A DNA stretch of 64,000 nt from Candidatus Microbacterium colombiense. GTDB taxonomy: Bacteria; Actinomycetota; Actinomycetes; Actinomycetales; Microbacteriaceae. A program made the translations under genes and the position numbers. The stretch's first letter is position 1; each line of letters opens with the position of its first letter. The notes beneath the pieces are model-generated. The model worked only from the letters and a program-made list of their open reading frames with translations. It was not told where the DNA came from and searched no databases. Positions 51,491 to 60,451 of the stretch are shown here, one piece after another. Location of the stretch: NCBI GenBank assembly GCA_029203165.1, contig CP119308.1, positions 2,232,001 to 2,296,000 of the forward strand, written 5' to 3'.

Positions 51491-52628
51491 AGCCCTGCTC
51501 TCGCAGCCAGTCCGCGATGGCGCCGTTCCACGCGACCTCATCGTAGTTCCAGAGCTTCGTGTGGCGCGCGACGGTGAAGCGGGGCATCGTCACGAGATCC
51601 GGTCGAGCCTCGAGCAGCGCGTGAGAGGCGTCGACGGGGACGAAACCGTCGTCCTCGCTGTGCAGGATCAGGATCGGTGTGCGGAGCTCGGCGGCCCGCG
51701 ACACCATATCGAGACGGTCGAACGGGATCGCGTCTTCCGCTCCGCTCAGTCGGGCCGTGATCGGGATCGACAGGGCACCCATCGCGAGGTCGGGTAGCGG
51801 CGCGTGCATGCCGGCCGCTCTGGCCTGGAAGCGGAGGACGGTTCGCCAATCGACGACCGGGGATTCGAGGATCAGTCCGGAGATCCGATCCCGATTGCCG
51901 GAGTTGACCGCAGCCTGCAGAGCGACGGCGCCACCCATCGACCATCCCATCAGGATCACTCGATCAGCGCCGTGGCGGAGGGCGTAAGCGATGCCGGCAT
52001 CCACGTCGCGCCACTCGGACGCGCCCAGGGAGTACGCACCACCTCGACTGCGCGGCGCCTCCCCGTCGTTCCGATAGGAGACGATCAGTGTCGGCATCCC
52101 TGCGGCGTGCAGGACAGGGACGGCGCGAAGGCACTCGGCGCGCATCGCACCGCGCCCGTGCACCTGGATCACCCAGGTCTTCGATTCTCCCGGGAAGAAC
52201 CACGCAGGGCACGGCCCGGCGGACGAGCCGATCAGCACGTTCTGGCATCCGAGGTGCAGTTCCGCCGGCGACGCGTAGTACCACCCGCTGAAGCGCGCGT
52301 CCCGGTCGACCTGGGCTCCCGGCTGCACCTGCGTGAGCAGCTTCCGGCGCACGCTCGTGGCGTCGGCACTGAGCACGGCTCCGAGCTTGACATAGCCGTA
52401 GGTTCCCGACGCGAACAGGCCGTAGCGACCCGGCAACTCGGTGTCGAGGGTGCGGTGCAGCTCGATCGTCTGCGCCCCGGTGTCGACGGCCAGGATCACG
52501 GTGTCCGTCGCACGGCGCGCCGGTGTGACGACCCTGCGGGCGACACGGAGCACGATGAACGCGAAGACGCCCCCGAGCGCGAGCAGAGCGGGGACAAGGA
52601 GTGCAACGGCGTGCCTGAGACTCTTCAT
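51474..52628 (-). CDS. Alpha/beta-hydrolase with N-terminal membrane anchor
   Basis: 384 residues. One N-terminal membrane segment (VALLVPALLALGGVFAFIVL), about 120 residues of unassigned sequence, then the hydrolase: WVIQVHGRGAMRAECLRAVP, IVSYRNDGEAPRSRGGAYSL, nucleophile Ser in VILMGWSMGGAVALQAAVNS, ILILHSEDDGFVP and late His in FTVARHTKLWNYD. It is likely exported and anchored with its catalytic domain outside. This type (YqkD/BD-FAE-like) is of unknown substrate. It overlaps sufE at the 3' end. Confidence 0.87.
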   Translation of the reverse strand: MKSLRHAVALLVPALLALGGVFAFIVLRVARRVVTPARRATDTVILAVDTGAQTIELHRTLDTELPGRYGLFASGTYGYVKLGAVLSADATSVRRKLLTQVQPGAQVDRDARFSGWYYASPAELHLGCQNVLIGSSAGPCPAWFFPGESKTWVIQVHGRGAMRAECLRAVPVLHAAGMPTLIVSYRNDGEAPRSRGGAYSLGASEWRDVDAGIAYALRHGADRVILMGWSMGGAVALQAAVNSGNRDRISGLILESPVVDWRTVLRFQARAAGMHAPLPDLAMGALSIPITARLSGAEDAIPFDRLDMVSRAAELRTPILILHSEDDGFVPVDASHALLEARPDLVTMPRFTVARHTKLWNYDEVAWNGAIADWLREQGFTASA

Positions 52629-52653
52629 CGCCTCCTGACTCTAGCCTGTTGCC

Positions 52654-53235
52654 GTGACCGAACCCCCCGACGCCGGGTCCCTCTTCGACAGCGCCACCGC
52701 TGAACTGCGCGAGACCGCGTTCCGCGACGACATCGTCGTTCGTGAGATCGGCACGCCCCAGGGCCTGGCCCCGTTCTCCCTCGCCCTCGCCGCCGACGTG
52801 CGCCCGGGCGACGACGGAGATTCGGTCTACGGCACCGGGCGCTTCGTGCTGCTCCACGATCCGGACGAGCCCGACGCCTGGGGTGGGGCGTGGAGGATCA
52901 TCATCTTCGCGCAGGCGCCGCTGGAGACGGAGATCGGAACCGACCCGCTGCTCGCCGACGTCACCTGGTCGTGGCTGGTCGATGCACTCGACTCCCGTGA
53001 CGCGGCCTACCGCGCCGCATCCGGCACCTCGACGAAGACGCTGTCGAAGGGATTCGGCGGGCTCGCCGAGGAAGGCGACGGCGCACAGATAGAATTGCGT
53101 GCGTCCTGGACTCCGCAAGGCCCGTTCCGACCACATGTCGAAGCATGGGCCGAGCTGGTCGGAATGCTGGCGGGACTTCCGCCGGGCTCCGAGGGCATCG
53201 CCGTGATCGGCGCGCGAAAGGCTGTACGTGACTGA
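52654..53235 (+). CDS. DUF3000 domain-containing protein
   Basis: 193 residues, GTG start. DUF3000 pattern: FRDDIVVREIGTPQGLAPFS, DEPDAWGGAWRIIIFAQAPL, LLADVTWSWLVDALDSRDAA, STKTLSKGFGGLAEEGDGAQ, ELRASWTPQGPFRPHVEAWA. It is actinobacteria-specific, with no known biochemical role. It overlaps the RNase D gene by 8 nt, so the two are probably cotranslated, as is usual in actinobacteria. Confidence 0.9.
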   Translation: MTEPPDAGSLFDSATAELRETAFRDDIVVREIGTPQGLAPFSLALAADVRPGDDGDSVYGTGRFVLLHDPDEPDAWGGAWRIIIFAQAPLETEIGTDPLLADVTWSWLVDALDSRDAAYRAASGTSTKTLSKGFGGLAEEGDGAQIELRASWTPQGPFRPHVEAWAELVGMLAGLPPGSEGIAVIGARKAVRD

Positions 53236-54421
53236 ATACTCCGTGATCTCGGATGTCGACGAATTCCGCGCAGCGTGCGCCGTACTTGCCGACGGCACCG
53301 GTCCGGTCGCAGTCGACGTGGAACGCGCCTCGGGCTTCCGCTACTCGCAACGCGCCTATCTCGTGCAGGTGTTCCGCCGCGACGCCGGTGTCTTCCTGTT
53401 CGACCCGCCGGCGATCGGCGACTTCTCCGCGCTGCAGGAGGCCATCGGCGACATCGAGTGGGTCTTCCATGCCGCCAGTCAGGATCTCCCGTCGCTTCGG
53501 GAGCTGGAGCTCGAACCGCCGTCGATCTTCGACACCGAGCTCGCCTCGCGCCTGCTCGGTCACGAGCGGGTCGGGCTCGCAGCCGTCGTCGAGCACACGC
53601 TCGGCATCACACTGAAGAAAGAGCACTCGGCAGCAGACTGGTCGACGCGTCCGCTCCCCGACTCGTGGTTGGACTACGCCGCGCTGGACGTGCTGCATCT
53701 GGTCGATGTTCGCGATGCGCTCGCAGCCGAACTGATCGAGCAGGACAAGACGTCCTTCGCCGAAGAGGAGTTCGCGGCGACGCTGTCCCGTGCGCCCAAG
53801 CCGCCGCGCGAGGATCCCTGGCGACGTCTGAGCGGCCTGCACCAGGTGCGCGGCGCGCGCAATCTGGCGGTCGCCCGCGCGCTCTGGCAGTCCAGGGAGT
53901 CATACGCGCAGGAGCAGGACGTCTCCCCCGGTCGACTCGTGCCCGATCGTTCACTGGTCGCAGCGCTCATGGCGAATCCCCAGAGCAAGCAGGCCCTCGC
54001 GGCGATCAAGGAGTTCCAGGGGCGCGCGAGCCGCACTCAGCTCGATCGCTGGTGGCAGGCGTTCGTCGATGGACGTGCCACCGAAGAACTCCCGCGCGAA
54101 CGCGTGCCGAGCGACGCACTCCCGCCGCCGCGTGCGTGGGCGGATCGCAATCCTGAGGCCGACGCTCGTCTGAAGGCCGCTCGCCCCGTCGTCGAGGCGA
54201 TCGCCGAGGGCTTGTCCATGCCGACCGAGAACCTGCTCACTCCGGAGTTCCTGCGACGCATCGCCTGGGACCTTCCCGGCCAGAGCGCCGCGGAGATCGG
54301 CGATGCCCTCGTCGCGCTCGGAGCGCGTCCCTGGCAGATTGAACAGACCGCACAGAAGATCGCGGACGCCTTTGTAGAAGCCGCGCAATCGCCCGACGAG
54401 GCCTCCGCGCCCGTTTCGTAG
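53228..54421 (+). CDS. rnd: Ribonuclease D (HRDC domain)
   Basis: 397 residues, GTG start. DEDD 3'-5' exonuclease domain: VAVDVERASGFRYSQRAYLV (first Asp), FHAASQDLPSLRELELEPPS, IFDTELASRLLG, DWSTRPLPDSWLDYAALDVL (Tyr/Asp of the DEDDy-type last motif). HRDC domain about 215-290: LSGLHQVRGARNLAVARALW, MANPQSKQALAAIKEF. A C-terminal helical HRDC-like region follows. It trims tRNA and other RNA 3' ends. Confidence 0.93.
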   Translation: MTEYSVISDVDEFRAACAVLADGTGPVAVDVERASGFRYSQRAYLVQVFRRDAGVFLFDPPAIGDFSALQEAIGDIEWVFHAASQDLPSLRELELEPPSIFDTELASRLLGHERVGLAAVVEHTLGITLKKEHSAADWSTRPLPDSWLDYAALDVLHLVDVRDALAAELIEQDKTSFAEEEFAATLSRAPKPPREDPWRRLSGLHQVRGARNLAVARALWQSRESYAQEQDVSPGRLVPDRSLVAALMANPQSKQALAAIKEFQGRASRTQLDRWWQAFVDGRATEELPRERVPSDALPPPRAWADRNPEADARLKAARPVVEAIAEGLSMPTENLLTPEFLRRIAWDLPGQSAAEIGDALVALGARPWQIEQTAQKIADAFVEAAQSPDEASAPVS

Positions 54422-54494
54422 GTTCGATCCAACCGATTCCTCCCGTTTTCGGGGCCTCCATAGACTGAGGCCACCGCACAAACTTGGAGGCAGA

Positions 54495-55700
54495 GTGGCC
54501 GAGATCTCGGACGTCTTCTTCGTCGATGGAGTGCGCACCCCCTTCGGGCGCGCCGGCGAAAAGGGCATGTACTGGAACACCCGCGCTGATGACCTCGCCG
54601 TCAAGGCGACCATCGGCCTGTTGGAGCGGAACGCGGCCGTGCCGGCCGACCGCATCGACGACGTCGCGATCGCCGCGACGTCGCAGACCGGGGATCAGGG
54701 CCTCACGCTCGGACGCTCCGTGGCGATCCTCGCCGGCCTGCCCCAGACCGTCCCCGGCCTCGCCGTCGAGCGCATGTGCGCCGGCGCGATGACCAGCGTC
54801 ACCACGATGGGCGCCTCCATCGGCGTCGGGATGTACGACTTCGCGCTCGCCGGCGGTGTCGAGCACATGGGACACCACCCGATCGGTGGCAACGCCGACC
54901 CCAACCCGCGTTTCGTCGCGGAGAAGATGGTCGACCCCGGCGCACTCAACATGGGCGTGACCGCAGAGCGCATCTTCGATCGCTTCCCTCACCTCACCAA
55001 GGAACGCTCGGACCGCTTCGGCATGCTCAGCCAGCACAAGGTGCAGGCCGCGTATGACGCCGGCAAGATCCAGCCCGATCTGGTGTCGGTCGCGGTCAAG
55101 GGTGCCGACGGCGCGTGGGGGCTCGCCTCGGAAGACGAGGGCCGCCGTCCACAGACGACGATGGAAGACCTCGCAGCACTGAAGACGCCGTTCCGTCCCC
55201 ACGGTCGGGTCACCGCCGGAACGTCCTCGCCCCTCACCGACGGCGCGACGATGTCGCTGCTCGCCGGCGGCGGCGCCGTGAAGGAGTTCGGTCTCGCCCC
55301 GAAGATGCGTATGGTGTCGTTCGCGTTCGCCGGCGTGCAGCCGGAGATCATGGGGATCGGCCCGATCCCCTCGACGGAGAAGGCGCTCAAGAAGGCCGGA
55401 CTGAGCATCAGCGACATCGGGCTGTTCGAGCTGAATGAGGCGTTCGCGATCCAGGTGATCTCACTCCTCGACCACTTCGGAATCGCGGACGACGATCCCC
55501 GCGTCAATCAGTGGGGCGGAGCGATCGCCCTCGGCCACCCGCTCGCCGCATCCGGCGTGCGTCTGATGATCCAGCTCGCCGCGCAGTTCGCCGAGCGCCC
55601 TGACGTGCGCTACGGCCTCACGGCCATGTGCGTCGGTCTCGGTCAGGGAGGTTCTGTCATCTGGGAGAACCCGCACTACAACGGCAGGAAGAAGAAGTGA
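54495..55700 (+). CDS. fadA: Acetyl-CoA acyltransferase (thiolase), FadA-type
   Basis: 401 residues, GTG start with TTGGAGG upstream. Thiolase: active Cys in VERMCAGAMTSVTTMGASIG (about residue 95), NEAF in ELNEAFAIQVISLL, His in IALGHPLAASGVRLMIQLAA and second Cys in TAMCVGLGQGGSVIWE. It cleaves 3-ketoacyl-CoA in beta-oxidation. It overlaps the fadB start by 4 nt (GTGA); together they form the trifunctional complex. Confidence 0.95.
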   Translation: MAEISDVFFVDGVRTPFGRAGEKGMYWNTRADDLAVKATIGLLERNAAVPADRIDDVAIAATSQTGDQGLTLGRSVAILAGLPQTVPGLAVERMCAGAMTSVTTMGASIGVGMYDFALAGGVEHMGHHPIGGNADPNPRFVAEKMVDPGALNMGVTAERIFDRFPHLTKERSDRFGMLSQHKVQAAYDAGKIQPDLVSVAVKGADGAWGLASEDEGRRPQTTMEDLAALKTPFRPHGRVTAGTSSPLTDGATMSLLAGGGAVKEFGLAPKMRMVSFAFAGVQPEIMGIGPIPSTEKALKKAGLSISDIGLFELNEAFAIQVISLLDHFGIADDDPRVNQWGGAIALGHPLAASGVRLMIQLAAQFAERPDVRYGLTAMCVGLGQGGSVIWENPHYNGRKKK

Positions 55701-57853
55701 GCGCCCCTGTGACGAACTACGACGCCATCGACTTCTCCCCCATCCAGGCGCTCACCGAGGGCGAGGTCATCACGCACGCCCCCGTGCGCGACATCCGTCT
55801 CGCCTCGGGCAAGGTGCTGGCCCTCATCACGCTCGACAACGGCCGTGACCACACCCGCCCGAACACGCTCGGTCCGGCGACGCTCACGCAGCTCGGTGAG
55901 ACTCTCGACGGGTTGAAGGCACGCGCCGCGTCCGGCGAGATCCAGGCCGTCGGCATCACGGGCAAGCAGTACATCCTCGCCGCCGGCGCCGACCTGTCCG
56001 ACATCAGCAAGGTCGGCTCACGCGACAACGCTCGACTGATCGCGCAGCTGGGGCACAAGGTGCTCGGCACATTCTCCGAGCTCGGAGTTCCCTCCTTCGC
56101 ATTCGTGAACGGACTCGCGCTCGGCGGCGGGCTCGAGATCGCGTTGAACTCGTCGTACCGCACGGTCGATGCCTCCGCTGCAGCTGTGGCCCTCCCCGAG
56201 GTCTTCCTCGGGATCATCCCGGGCTGGGGCGGCGCGTACCTGCTGCCGAACCTGATCGGCATCGAGAACGCACTCGAGGTCGTGATCTCGAACCCCCTCA
56301 AGCAGAACCGCATGCTCAAGCCGCAGCAGGCGTTCGACCTCGGGATCTTCGATGCGATCTTCCCCGCGGCGAACTACCTCGAGAACTCGCTGGCCTGGGC
56401 CGATGCGGTACTCGGTGGGAAGAAGGTCGAGCGCAAGGACGAGCCGGGCAAGATCGAGCGGCTCACCAAGTGGCCGATCGCGATCAAGATGGCCCGAGGC
56501 ATGCTCGAGTCGAAGATCGGCACGGTTCCGAAGTCTCCCTACGCCGCACTCGATCTGCTCGACAAGGCGAAGAGCGGTACGAAGGCGGAGGGCTTCGCTC
56601 GCGAAGACGAGGCACTCGCCGAACTCGTCACCGGCGACCAGTTCGCCGCGTCGATGTACGCATTCGACCTGGTGCAGAAGCGTGCCAAGCGCCCCGTCGG
56701 CGCGCCGGACAAGGCGCTCGCGAAGAAGGTCACCAAGGTCGGCATCATCGGTGCTGGTCTCATGGCCAGCCAGTTCGCACTGCTGTTCGTGCGCAAGCTG
56801 CAGGTGCCGGTGCTGATCACGGACCTCGACCAGGCCCGCGTCGACAAGGGCGTCGCGTACATCCACGAGGAGATCGGCAAGCTCGAAGCAAAGGGTCGGC
56901 TCGACGCCGACTCCGCGAACAAGCTGCGTGCTCTCGTCACCGGAACCACCGACAAGAGCCTCTACGCGGACTGCGACTTCGTCATCGAGGCCGTGTTCGA
57001 AGAGGTCGGCGTCAAGCAGCAGGTGTTCGGGGAGATCGAGAAGATCATCGCCGACGACGCGATCCTGGCGACGAACACGTCGTCGCTCTCGGTCGAGGAG
57101 ATCGGCTCGAAGCTCGCGAATCCGGAGCGGCTGGTCGGATTCCACTTCTTCAACCCGGTCGCCGTCATGCCGCTGATCGAGATCGTCCGCACACCGACGA
57201 CGTCGGATGCCGCGCTCTCCACGGCGTTCGTCGTGGCACGGAACCTGGGCAAGAACGCGGTGCTCACCGCCGACGCTCCCGGCTTCGTGGTGAACCGTCT
57301 GCTGGCGAAGGTCATGGGCGAAGCCGCTCGTGCCGTGTACGAAGGCACTCCGATCGCCGATGTCGAGAAGGCGTTCGGGCCGCTCGGGTTGCCGATGGGA
57401 CCGTTCCAGTTGATCGATCTGGTCGGCTGGAAGGTCGCCGCGCACGTGCAGGACACCATGGTCCATGCCTTCCCCGATCGCTTCTACGCCAACGAGAACT
57501 TCCACGCACTCGCGGGGCTGGACTCCGTCGTCGAGAAGGACAAGGGCGGCCGGGTGACGGGATGGACGAAGCAGGCGGAGAAGCTCATCAAGCCTGCACT
57601 CGGGTCCGCACCCGCGTCGGCGAGCACGATCCTCGGTCGGGTGCAGGACGGCCTGGCTCAGGAGATCAAGCTCATGCTCGACGAAGGCGTGGTTCCCGAG
57701 GTCGAGGACATCGACCTCTGCCTCATCCTCGGAGCCGGCTGGCCGTTCATCGACGGCGGCGCCTCGCCCTACCTCGATCGAGAGGGAGCATCGGAGCGCG
57801 CCTTCGGCGGATCGTTCCACACGCCGCAGATCCGCGGCATCGAGAACCGCTGA
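55697..57853 (+). CDS. fadB: 3-hydroxyacyl-CoA dehydrogenase / enoyl-CoA hydratase, FadB-type
   Basis: 718 residues from the GTG at 55697 (overlaps fadA). N-terminal crotonase domain at about 20-280 with oxyanion-hole loops (GKQYILAAGADLSDIS, VNGLALGGGLEIALNSSYRT, PEVFLGIIPGWGGAYLLPNL); HADH NAD-binding at about 350-530 (KVGIIGAGLMASQFALLFVR, ATNTSSLSVEEIGSKLANPE, FHFFNPVAVMPLIEIVRTPT) and a C-terminal HADH domain (GFVVNRLLAKVMGEAARAVY, LGLPMGPFQLIDLVGWKVAA). It does the hydratase and dehydrogenase steps. Followed by a terminator. Confidence 0.95.
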   Translation: MSAPVTNYDAIDFSPIQALTEGEVITHAPVRDIRLASGKVLALITLDNGRDHTRPNTLGPATLTQLGETLDGLKARAASGEIQAVGITGKQYILAAGADLSDISKVGSRDNARLIAQLGHKVLGTFSELGVPSFAFVNGLALGGGLEIALNSSYRTVDASAAAVALPEVFLGIIPGWGGAYLLPNLIGIENALEVVISNPLKQNRMLKPQQAFDLGIFDAIFPAANYLENSLAWADAVLGGKKVERKDEPGKIERLTKWPIAIKMARGMLESKIGTVPKSPYAALDLLDKAKSGTKAEGFAREDEALAELVTGDQFAASMYAFDLVQKRAKRPVGAPDKALAKKVTKVGIIGAGLMASQFALLFVRKLQVPVLITDLDQARVDKGVAYIHEEIGKLEAKGRLDADSANKLRALVTGTTDKSLYADCDFVIEAVFEEVGVKQQVFGEIEKIIADDAILATNTSSLSVEEIGSKLANPERLVGFHFFNPVAVMPLIEIVRTPTTSDAALSTAFVVARNLGKNAVLTADAPGFVVNRLLAKVMGEAARAVYEGTPIADVEKAFGPLGLPMGPFQLIDLVGWKVAAHVQDTMVHAFPDRFYANENFHALAGLDSVVEKDKGGRVTGWTKQAEKLIKPALGSAPASASTILGRVQDGLAQEIKLMLDEGVVPEVEDIDLCLILGAGWPFIDGGASPYLDREGASERAFGGSFHTPQIRGIENR

Positions 57854-57871
57854 CCGCAGCGGACGAACCGG

Positions 57872-57897
57872 AGGGGTCGCGCTTCGGCGCGGCCCCT
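57872..57897. terminator. Terminator between fadB and the GMC gene
   Basis: An 11-bp stem (GGGGTCGCGC and its complement, one wobble) with a stable TTCG tetraloop, 19 nt past the fadB stop. The converging GMC oxidoreductase gene stops 8 nt away. It likely serves both. Confidence 0.8.
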
Positions 57898-57904
57898 TCG
57901 GCGT

Positions 57905-59545
57905 TCACGGGGCGAGAAGATCCCCCTGGTCCGGACGAGAGTCCGCAGCCCCCTTCATGGGCCAGAACGACAATGCCCTTTCCGACAGCGCGGTGATCGT
58001 CAGCGAGGGATTGACCCCGGGGTTGGCCGGCACCGCGGCTCCGTCGACGACGTGAAGGCCCGGATGCCCCCATACGCGGTGATAGCGGTCGACGACTCCC
58101 TCGCGGGGCGAGGCGGAGATCACCGCTCCGCCCAGGAAATGGGCGGTGAGCGGAATGCCGAACACCTCGGGCCAGGAACCCCGGGCCGCGGCGGGTGCCC
58201 CGCCGTCCGCCTGCATACGCGCCGCGATCGCTGCTGCGGCACGATGCGCCTGGGGCAGATGGCTGGGGTTCGGCGCCCCGTGCCCCTGAGCACTCGTGAG
58301 AGTGAGCCGTCCGAACTTCCGCCGCAGTGACAGCGTCAAGGAGTTGTCGACCGTCTGCATCACGAGCGCGATGATTCCCCGCTCGCTCCAGCGTCTCAAC
58401 GATCCGAGGCGGAACTGACGCACCGGCGCGCGCAGTGTCTGCCCCACCACGCTTCCCAAGCGCCGGAAGAGTCCGCGCTCCCCCGGCACCATCACCGTGG
58501 CGAGAGCGCCCATGAGGTTGGAGCCGGGCCCGTAGCGGACGTTCTCCACGTGCGTGCGCTCGTCGACGTGGAAGGACGTGGTGATGGCGACCCCTCGGGC
58601 AAGTCCCAAGTTCTGCGGCACACGCGTGGCCACAGCGCCGTCGAGCGCCTCGGAGTTCGTGCGCGTCAGTCGACCGATCGCATCCGAGACTTCCGGAAGG
58701 AGCCCCTCATGCTTCATCCGGTGGAGCAATTGTTGAGTGCCCCATGTGCCCGCGGCCAGCACGACCTCGCGCGCGCTCACGATCTGTTCGCGGCGCCGCA
58801 GCCATGAGCCGCTGCGACGCGTGGTGAGGGCGAACCCCCCGTCGGGCAACGCGCGCACCTCCGTGACCGTGCGCAGGGCCTCGATCACCACACCGCGCCG
58901 CTCGGCGAGGGCCAGATAGTTCTTCATCAACGTGTTCTTCGCGCCGACCCGGCATCCCACCATGCAGTTCCCGCACAGCGTGCAACCGGTTCGGTCAGGA
59001 CCCTCCCCGCCGAAATAAGGGTCCGGCACCCGTTCCCCCGGTGCGCCGAACCATACGCCAACCGGTGCGTGTCGGAAGGTGTCGCCGACGCCGAGGTCCG
59101 CCGCCGCGCCGGCCATGATGCGCTCGACCGGGCCGGTGTGCGGATAGTGCTCGACCACGCCCAGCATGCGTTGTGCCGTGGCGTAGTGCGGCGCGAGCTC
59201 CGTCTCCCAGTCGGCCACGTCGCGCCACTGCGCATCGGTGAAGAACGATGCGCCCGGTCGGTAGAGCGTGTTCGCGTAGTTCAGCGACCCGCCACCGACA
59301 CCTGCGCCGGCGAGGATCATGACGTGGGGAAGTCGGTGGATCCGCTGCACGCCGTAGCAGCCGAGCGCTGGAGCCCAGAGGTAGCGTCTGAGATTCCAGC
59401 TGGTCTTCGCGAAGTCATCGTCCTCGAAGCGTCGCCCGGCTTCGAAGACGCGCACCCGATACCCCTTCTCGCTCAGACGCAGCGCTGCCACCGAGCCGCC
59501 GAAGCCTGAACCGACGATCACGACGTCGTGGTCGAACTCGCTCAT
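57905..59545 (-). CDS. GMC-family FAD oxidoreductase (cholesterol-oxidase-like) with four-Cys cluster
   Basis: 546 residues. N-terminal FAD Rossmann motif DHDVVIVGSGFGGSVAALRL, GMC motif ILAGAGVGGGSLNYANTLYR, then CTLCGNCMVGC (C-x2-C-x2-C-x3-C) near 190, VVLAAGTWGTQQLLHRMKHE and the C-terminal VVDGAAVPANPGVNPSLTIT. This is the cholesterol-oxidase/choline-dehydrogenase-like group with an iron-sulfur-type Cys set. The substrate is not predictable from the sequence; steroid or alcohol oxidation is possible. It is the last gene of the minus-strand operon and overlaps the kinase gene by 4 nt. Confidence 0.87.
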   Translation of the reverse strand: MSEFDHDVVIVGSGFGGSVAALRLSEKGYRVRVFEAGRRFEDDDFAKTSWNLRRYLWAPALGCYGVQRIHRLPHVMILAGAGVGGGSLNYANTLYRPGASFFTDAQWRDVADWETELAPHYATAQRMLGVVEHYPHTGPVERIMAGAAADLGVGDTFRHAPVGVWFGAPGERVPDPYFGGEGPDRTGCTLCGNCMVGCRVGAKNTLMKNYLALAERRGVVIEALRTVTEVRALPDGGFALTTRRSGSWLRRREQIVSAREVVLAAGTWGTQQLLHRMKHEGLLPEVSDAIGRLTRTNSEALDGAVATRVPQNLGLARGVAITTSFHVDERTHVENVRYGPGSNLMGALATVMVPGERGLFRRLGSVVGQTLRAPVRQFRLGSLRRWSERGIIALVMQTVDNSLTLSLRRKFGRLTLTSAQGHGAPNPSHLPQAHRAAAAIAARMQADGGAPAAARGSWPEVFGIPLTAHFLGGAVISASPREGVVDRYHRVWGHPGLHVVDGAAVPANPGVNPSLTITALSERALSFWPMKGAADSRPDQGDLLAP

Positions 59546-60450
59546 GCCTCACCGCCCGCGGCCGGAACCATGATCGCGAGTGTCCCTGCGCGCAGACCGA
59601 TCGTGCAGTCGTCGACACCGGCGCGCTCACCGTCGGCGTAGACCACGAGGCCGGGAGCGGAGACCCGCACCGTACGCGCACGCCGATGGCTCACCTCAGG
59701 GCGGGACAGGTGACGCCCCTTCAGCAGGAGCGGGAAAAGTCGGATGAGCCTCAGCCGTCCGATCGGGCGCACGTGCACGAGGTCGAGCATCCCGTCATCC
59801 GCCTCCGCTCCCGCGCAGACCGGCATCCCTCCCCCATAGCTCGCCGTGTTGCCGACGGCGATCAGAGTGCCGGGCGCATCGTGCAGAGGTTCGCCGTCCA
59901 CGCCCCACCGGAATCGCATGGGTTGCAGCCGGACGAGCTCGACGAGCAGCGCGAGGTGGTAGCGCAGCACTCCGCGCGGCCACGTCAGTCGGTTGGTGCG
60001 ATCGCTCACCTTGGCGTCGAAACCGAGCGCTGCGACGGTGAGGAACAGTGTCGTCCCGTCCCGATCGGTGATCTCGCCCACGTCGATGACGGCCGGTACA
60101 CCGTGAAGCGCCAGCGCAGCTGCGGCGGCGGGATCGTCACGCGGCAGCTGGAGCGCCCGGGCGAGATCGTTCCCGGTCCCTGCCGCGACCAGCACGATCG
60201 GCACCGAGTGCGACGTGACGGCGGGCAGGATGCTCGAGAGGGTACCGTCGCCACCGACGACGACCAGCACGCCGGGATCGTCGTCGAGCGCCTCACCGGC
60301 AAGCGTCACCGCGTGCTGCGCAGACGTCCCCGAATATGTGCGCACCTCTGCGCCCTGGTGTCGCAGGTACTCGATCGCGATCGTCGCAGCGTGCGCACCA
60401 CGACCCTTGCCCGCGAAGGGGTTCGACAGCACGGCGATGTGCTCTCCCAC
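59542..60450 (-). CDS. Diacylglycerol/lipid kinase family protein (YegS/DgkB type)
   Basis: 302 residues from the GTG at 60450 (one nt past the stop of the upstream gene). Catalytic domain: HIAVLSNPFAGKGRGAHAAT, VVVGGDGTLSSILPAVTSHS, VAAGTGNDLARALQLPRDDP, and the C-terminal beta-rich domain (GEPLHDAPGTLIAVGNTASY, GGGMPVCAGAEADDGMLDLV). Such enzymes phosphorylate diacylglycerol or other lipids. An earlier in-frame ATG at 60480 is less likely as it overlaps the neighbour. Its position beside the glycerolipid-like genes fits lipid metabolism. Confidence 0.9.
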   Translation of the reverse strand: MGEHIAVLSNPFAGKGRGAHAATIAIEYLRHQGAEVRTYSGTSAQHAVTLAGEALDDDPGVLVVVGGDGTLSSILPAVTSHSVPIVLVAAGTGNDLARALQLPRDDPAAAAALALHGVPAVIDVGEITDRDGTTLFLTVAALGFDAKVSDRTNRLTWPRGVLRYHLALLVELVRLQPMRFRWGVDGEPLHDAPGTLIAVGNTASYGGGMPVCAGAEADDGMLDLVHVRPIGRLRLIRLFPLLLKGRHLSRPEVSHRRARTVRVSAPGLVVYADGERAGVDDCTIGLRAGTLAIMVPAAGGEA

Positions 60451-60451
60451 G

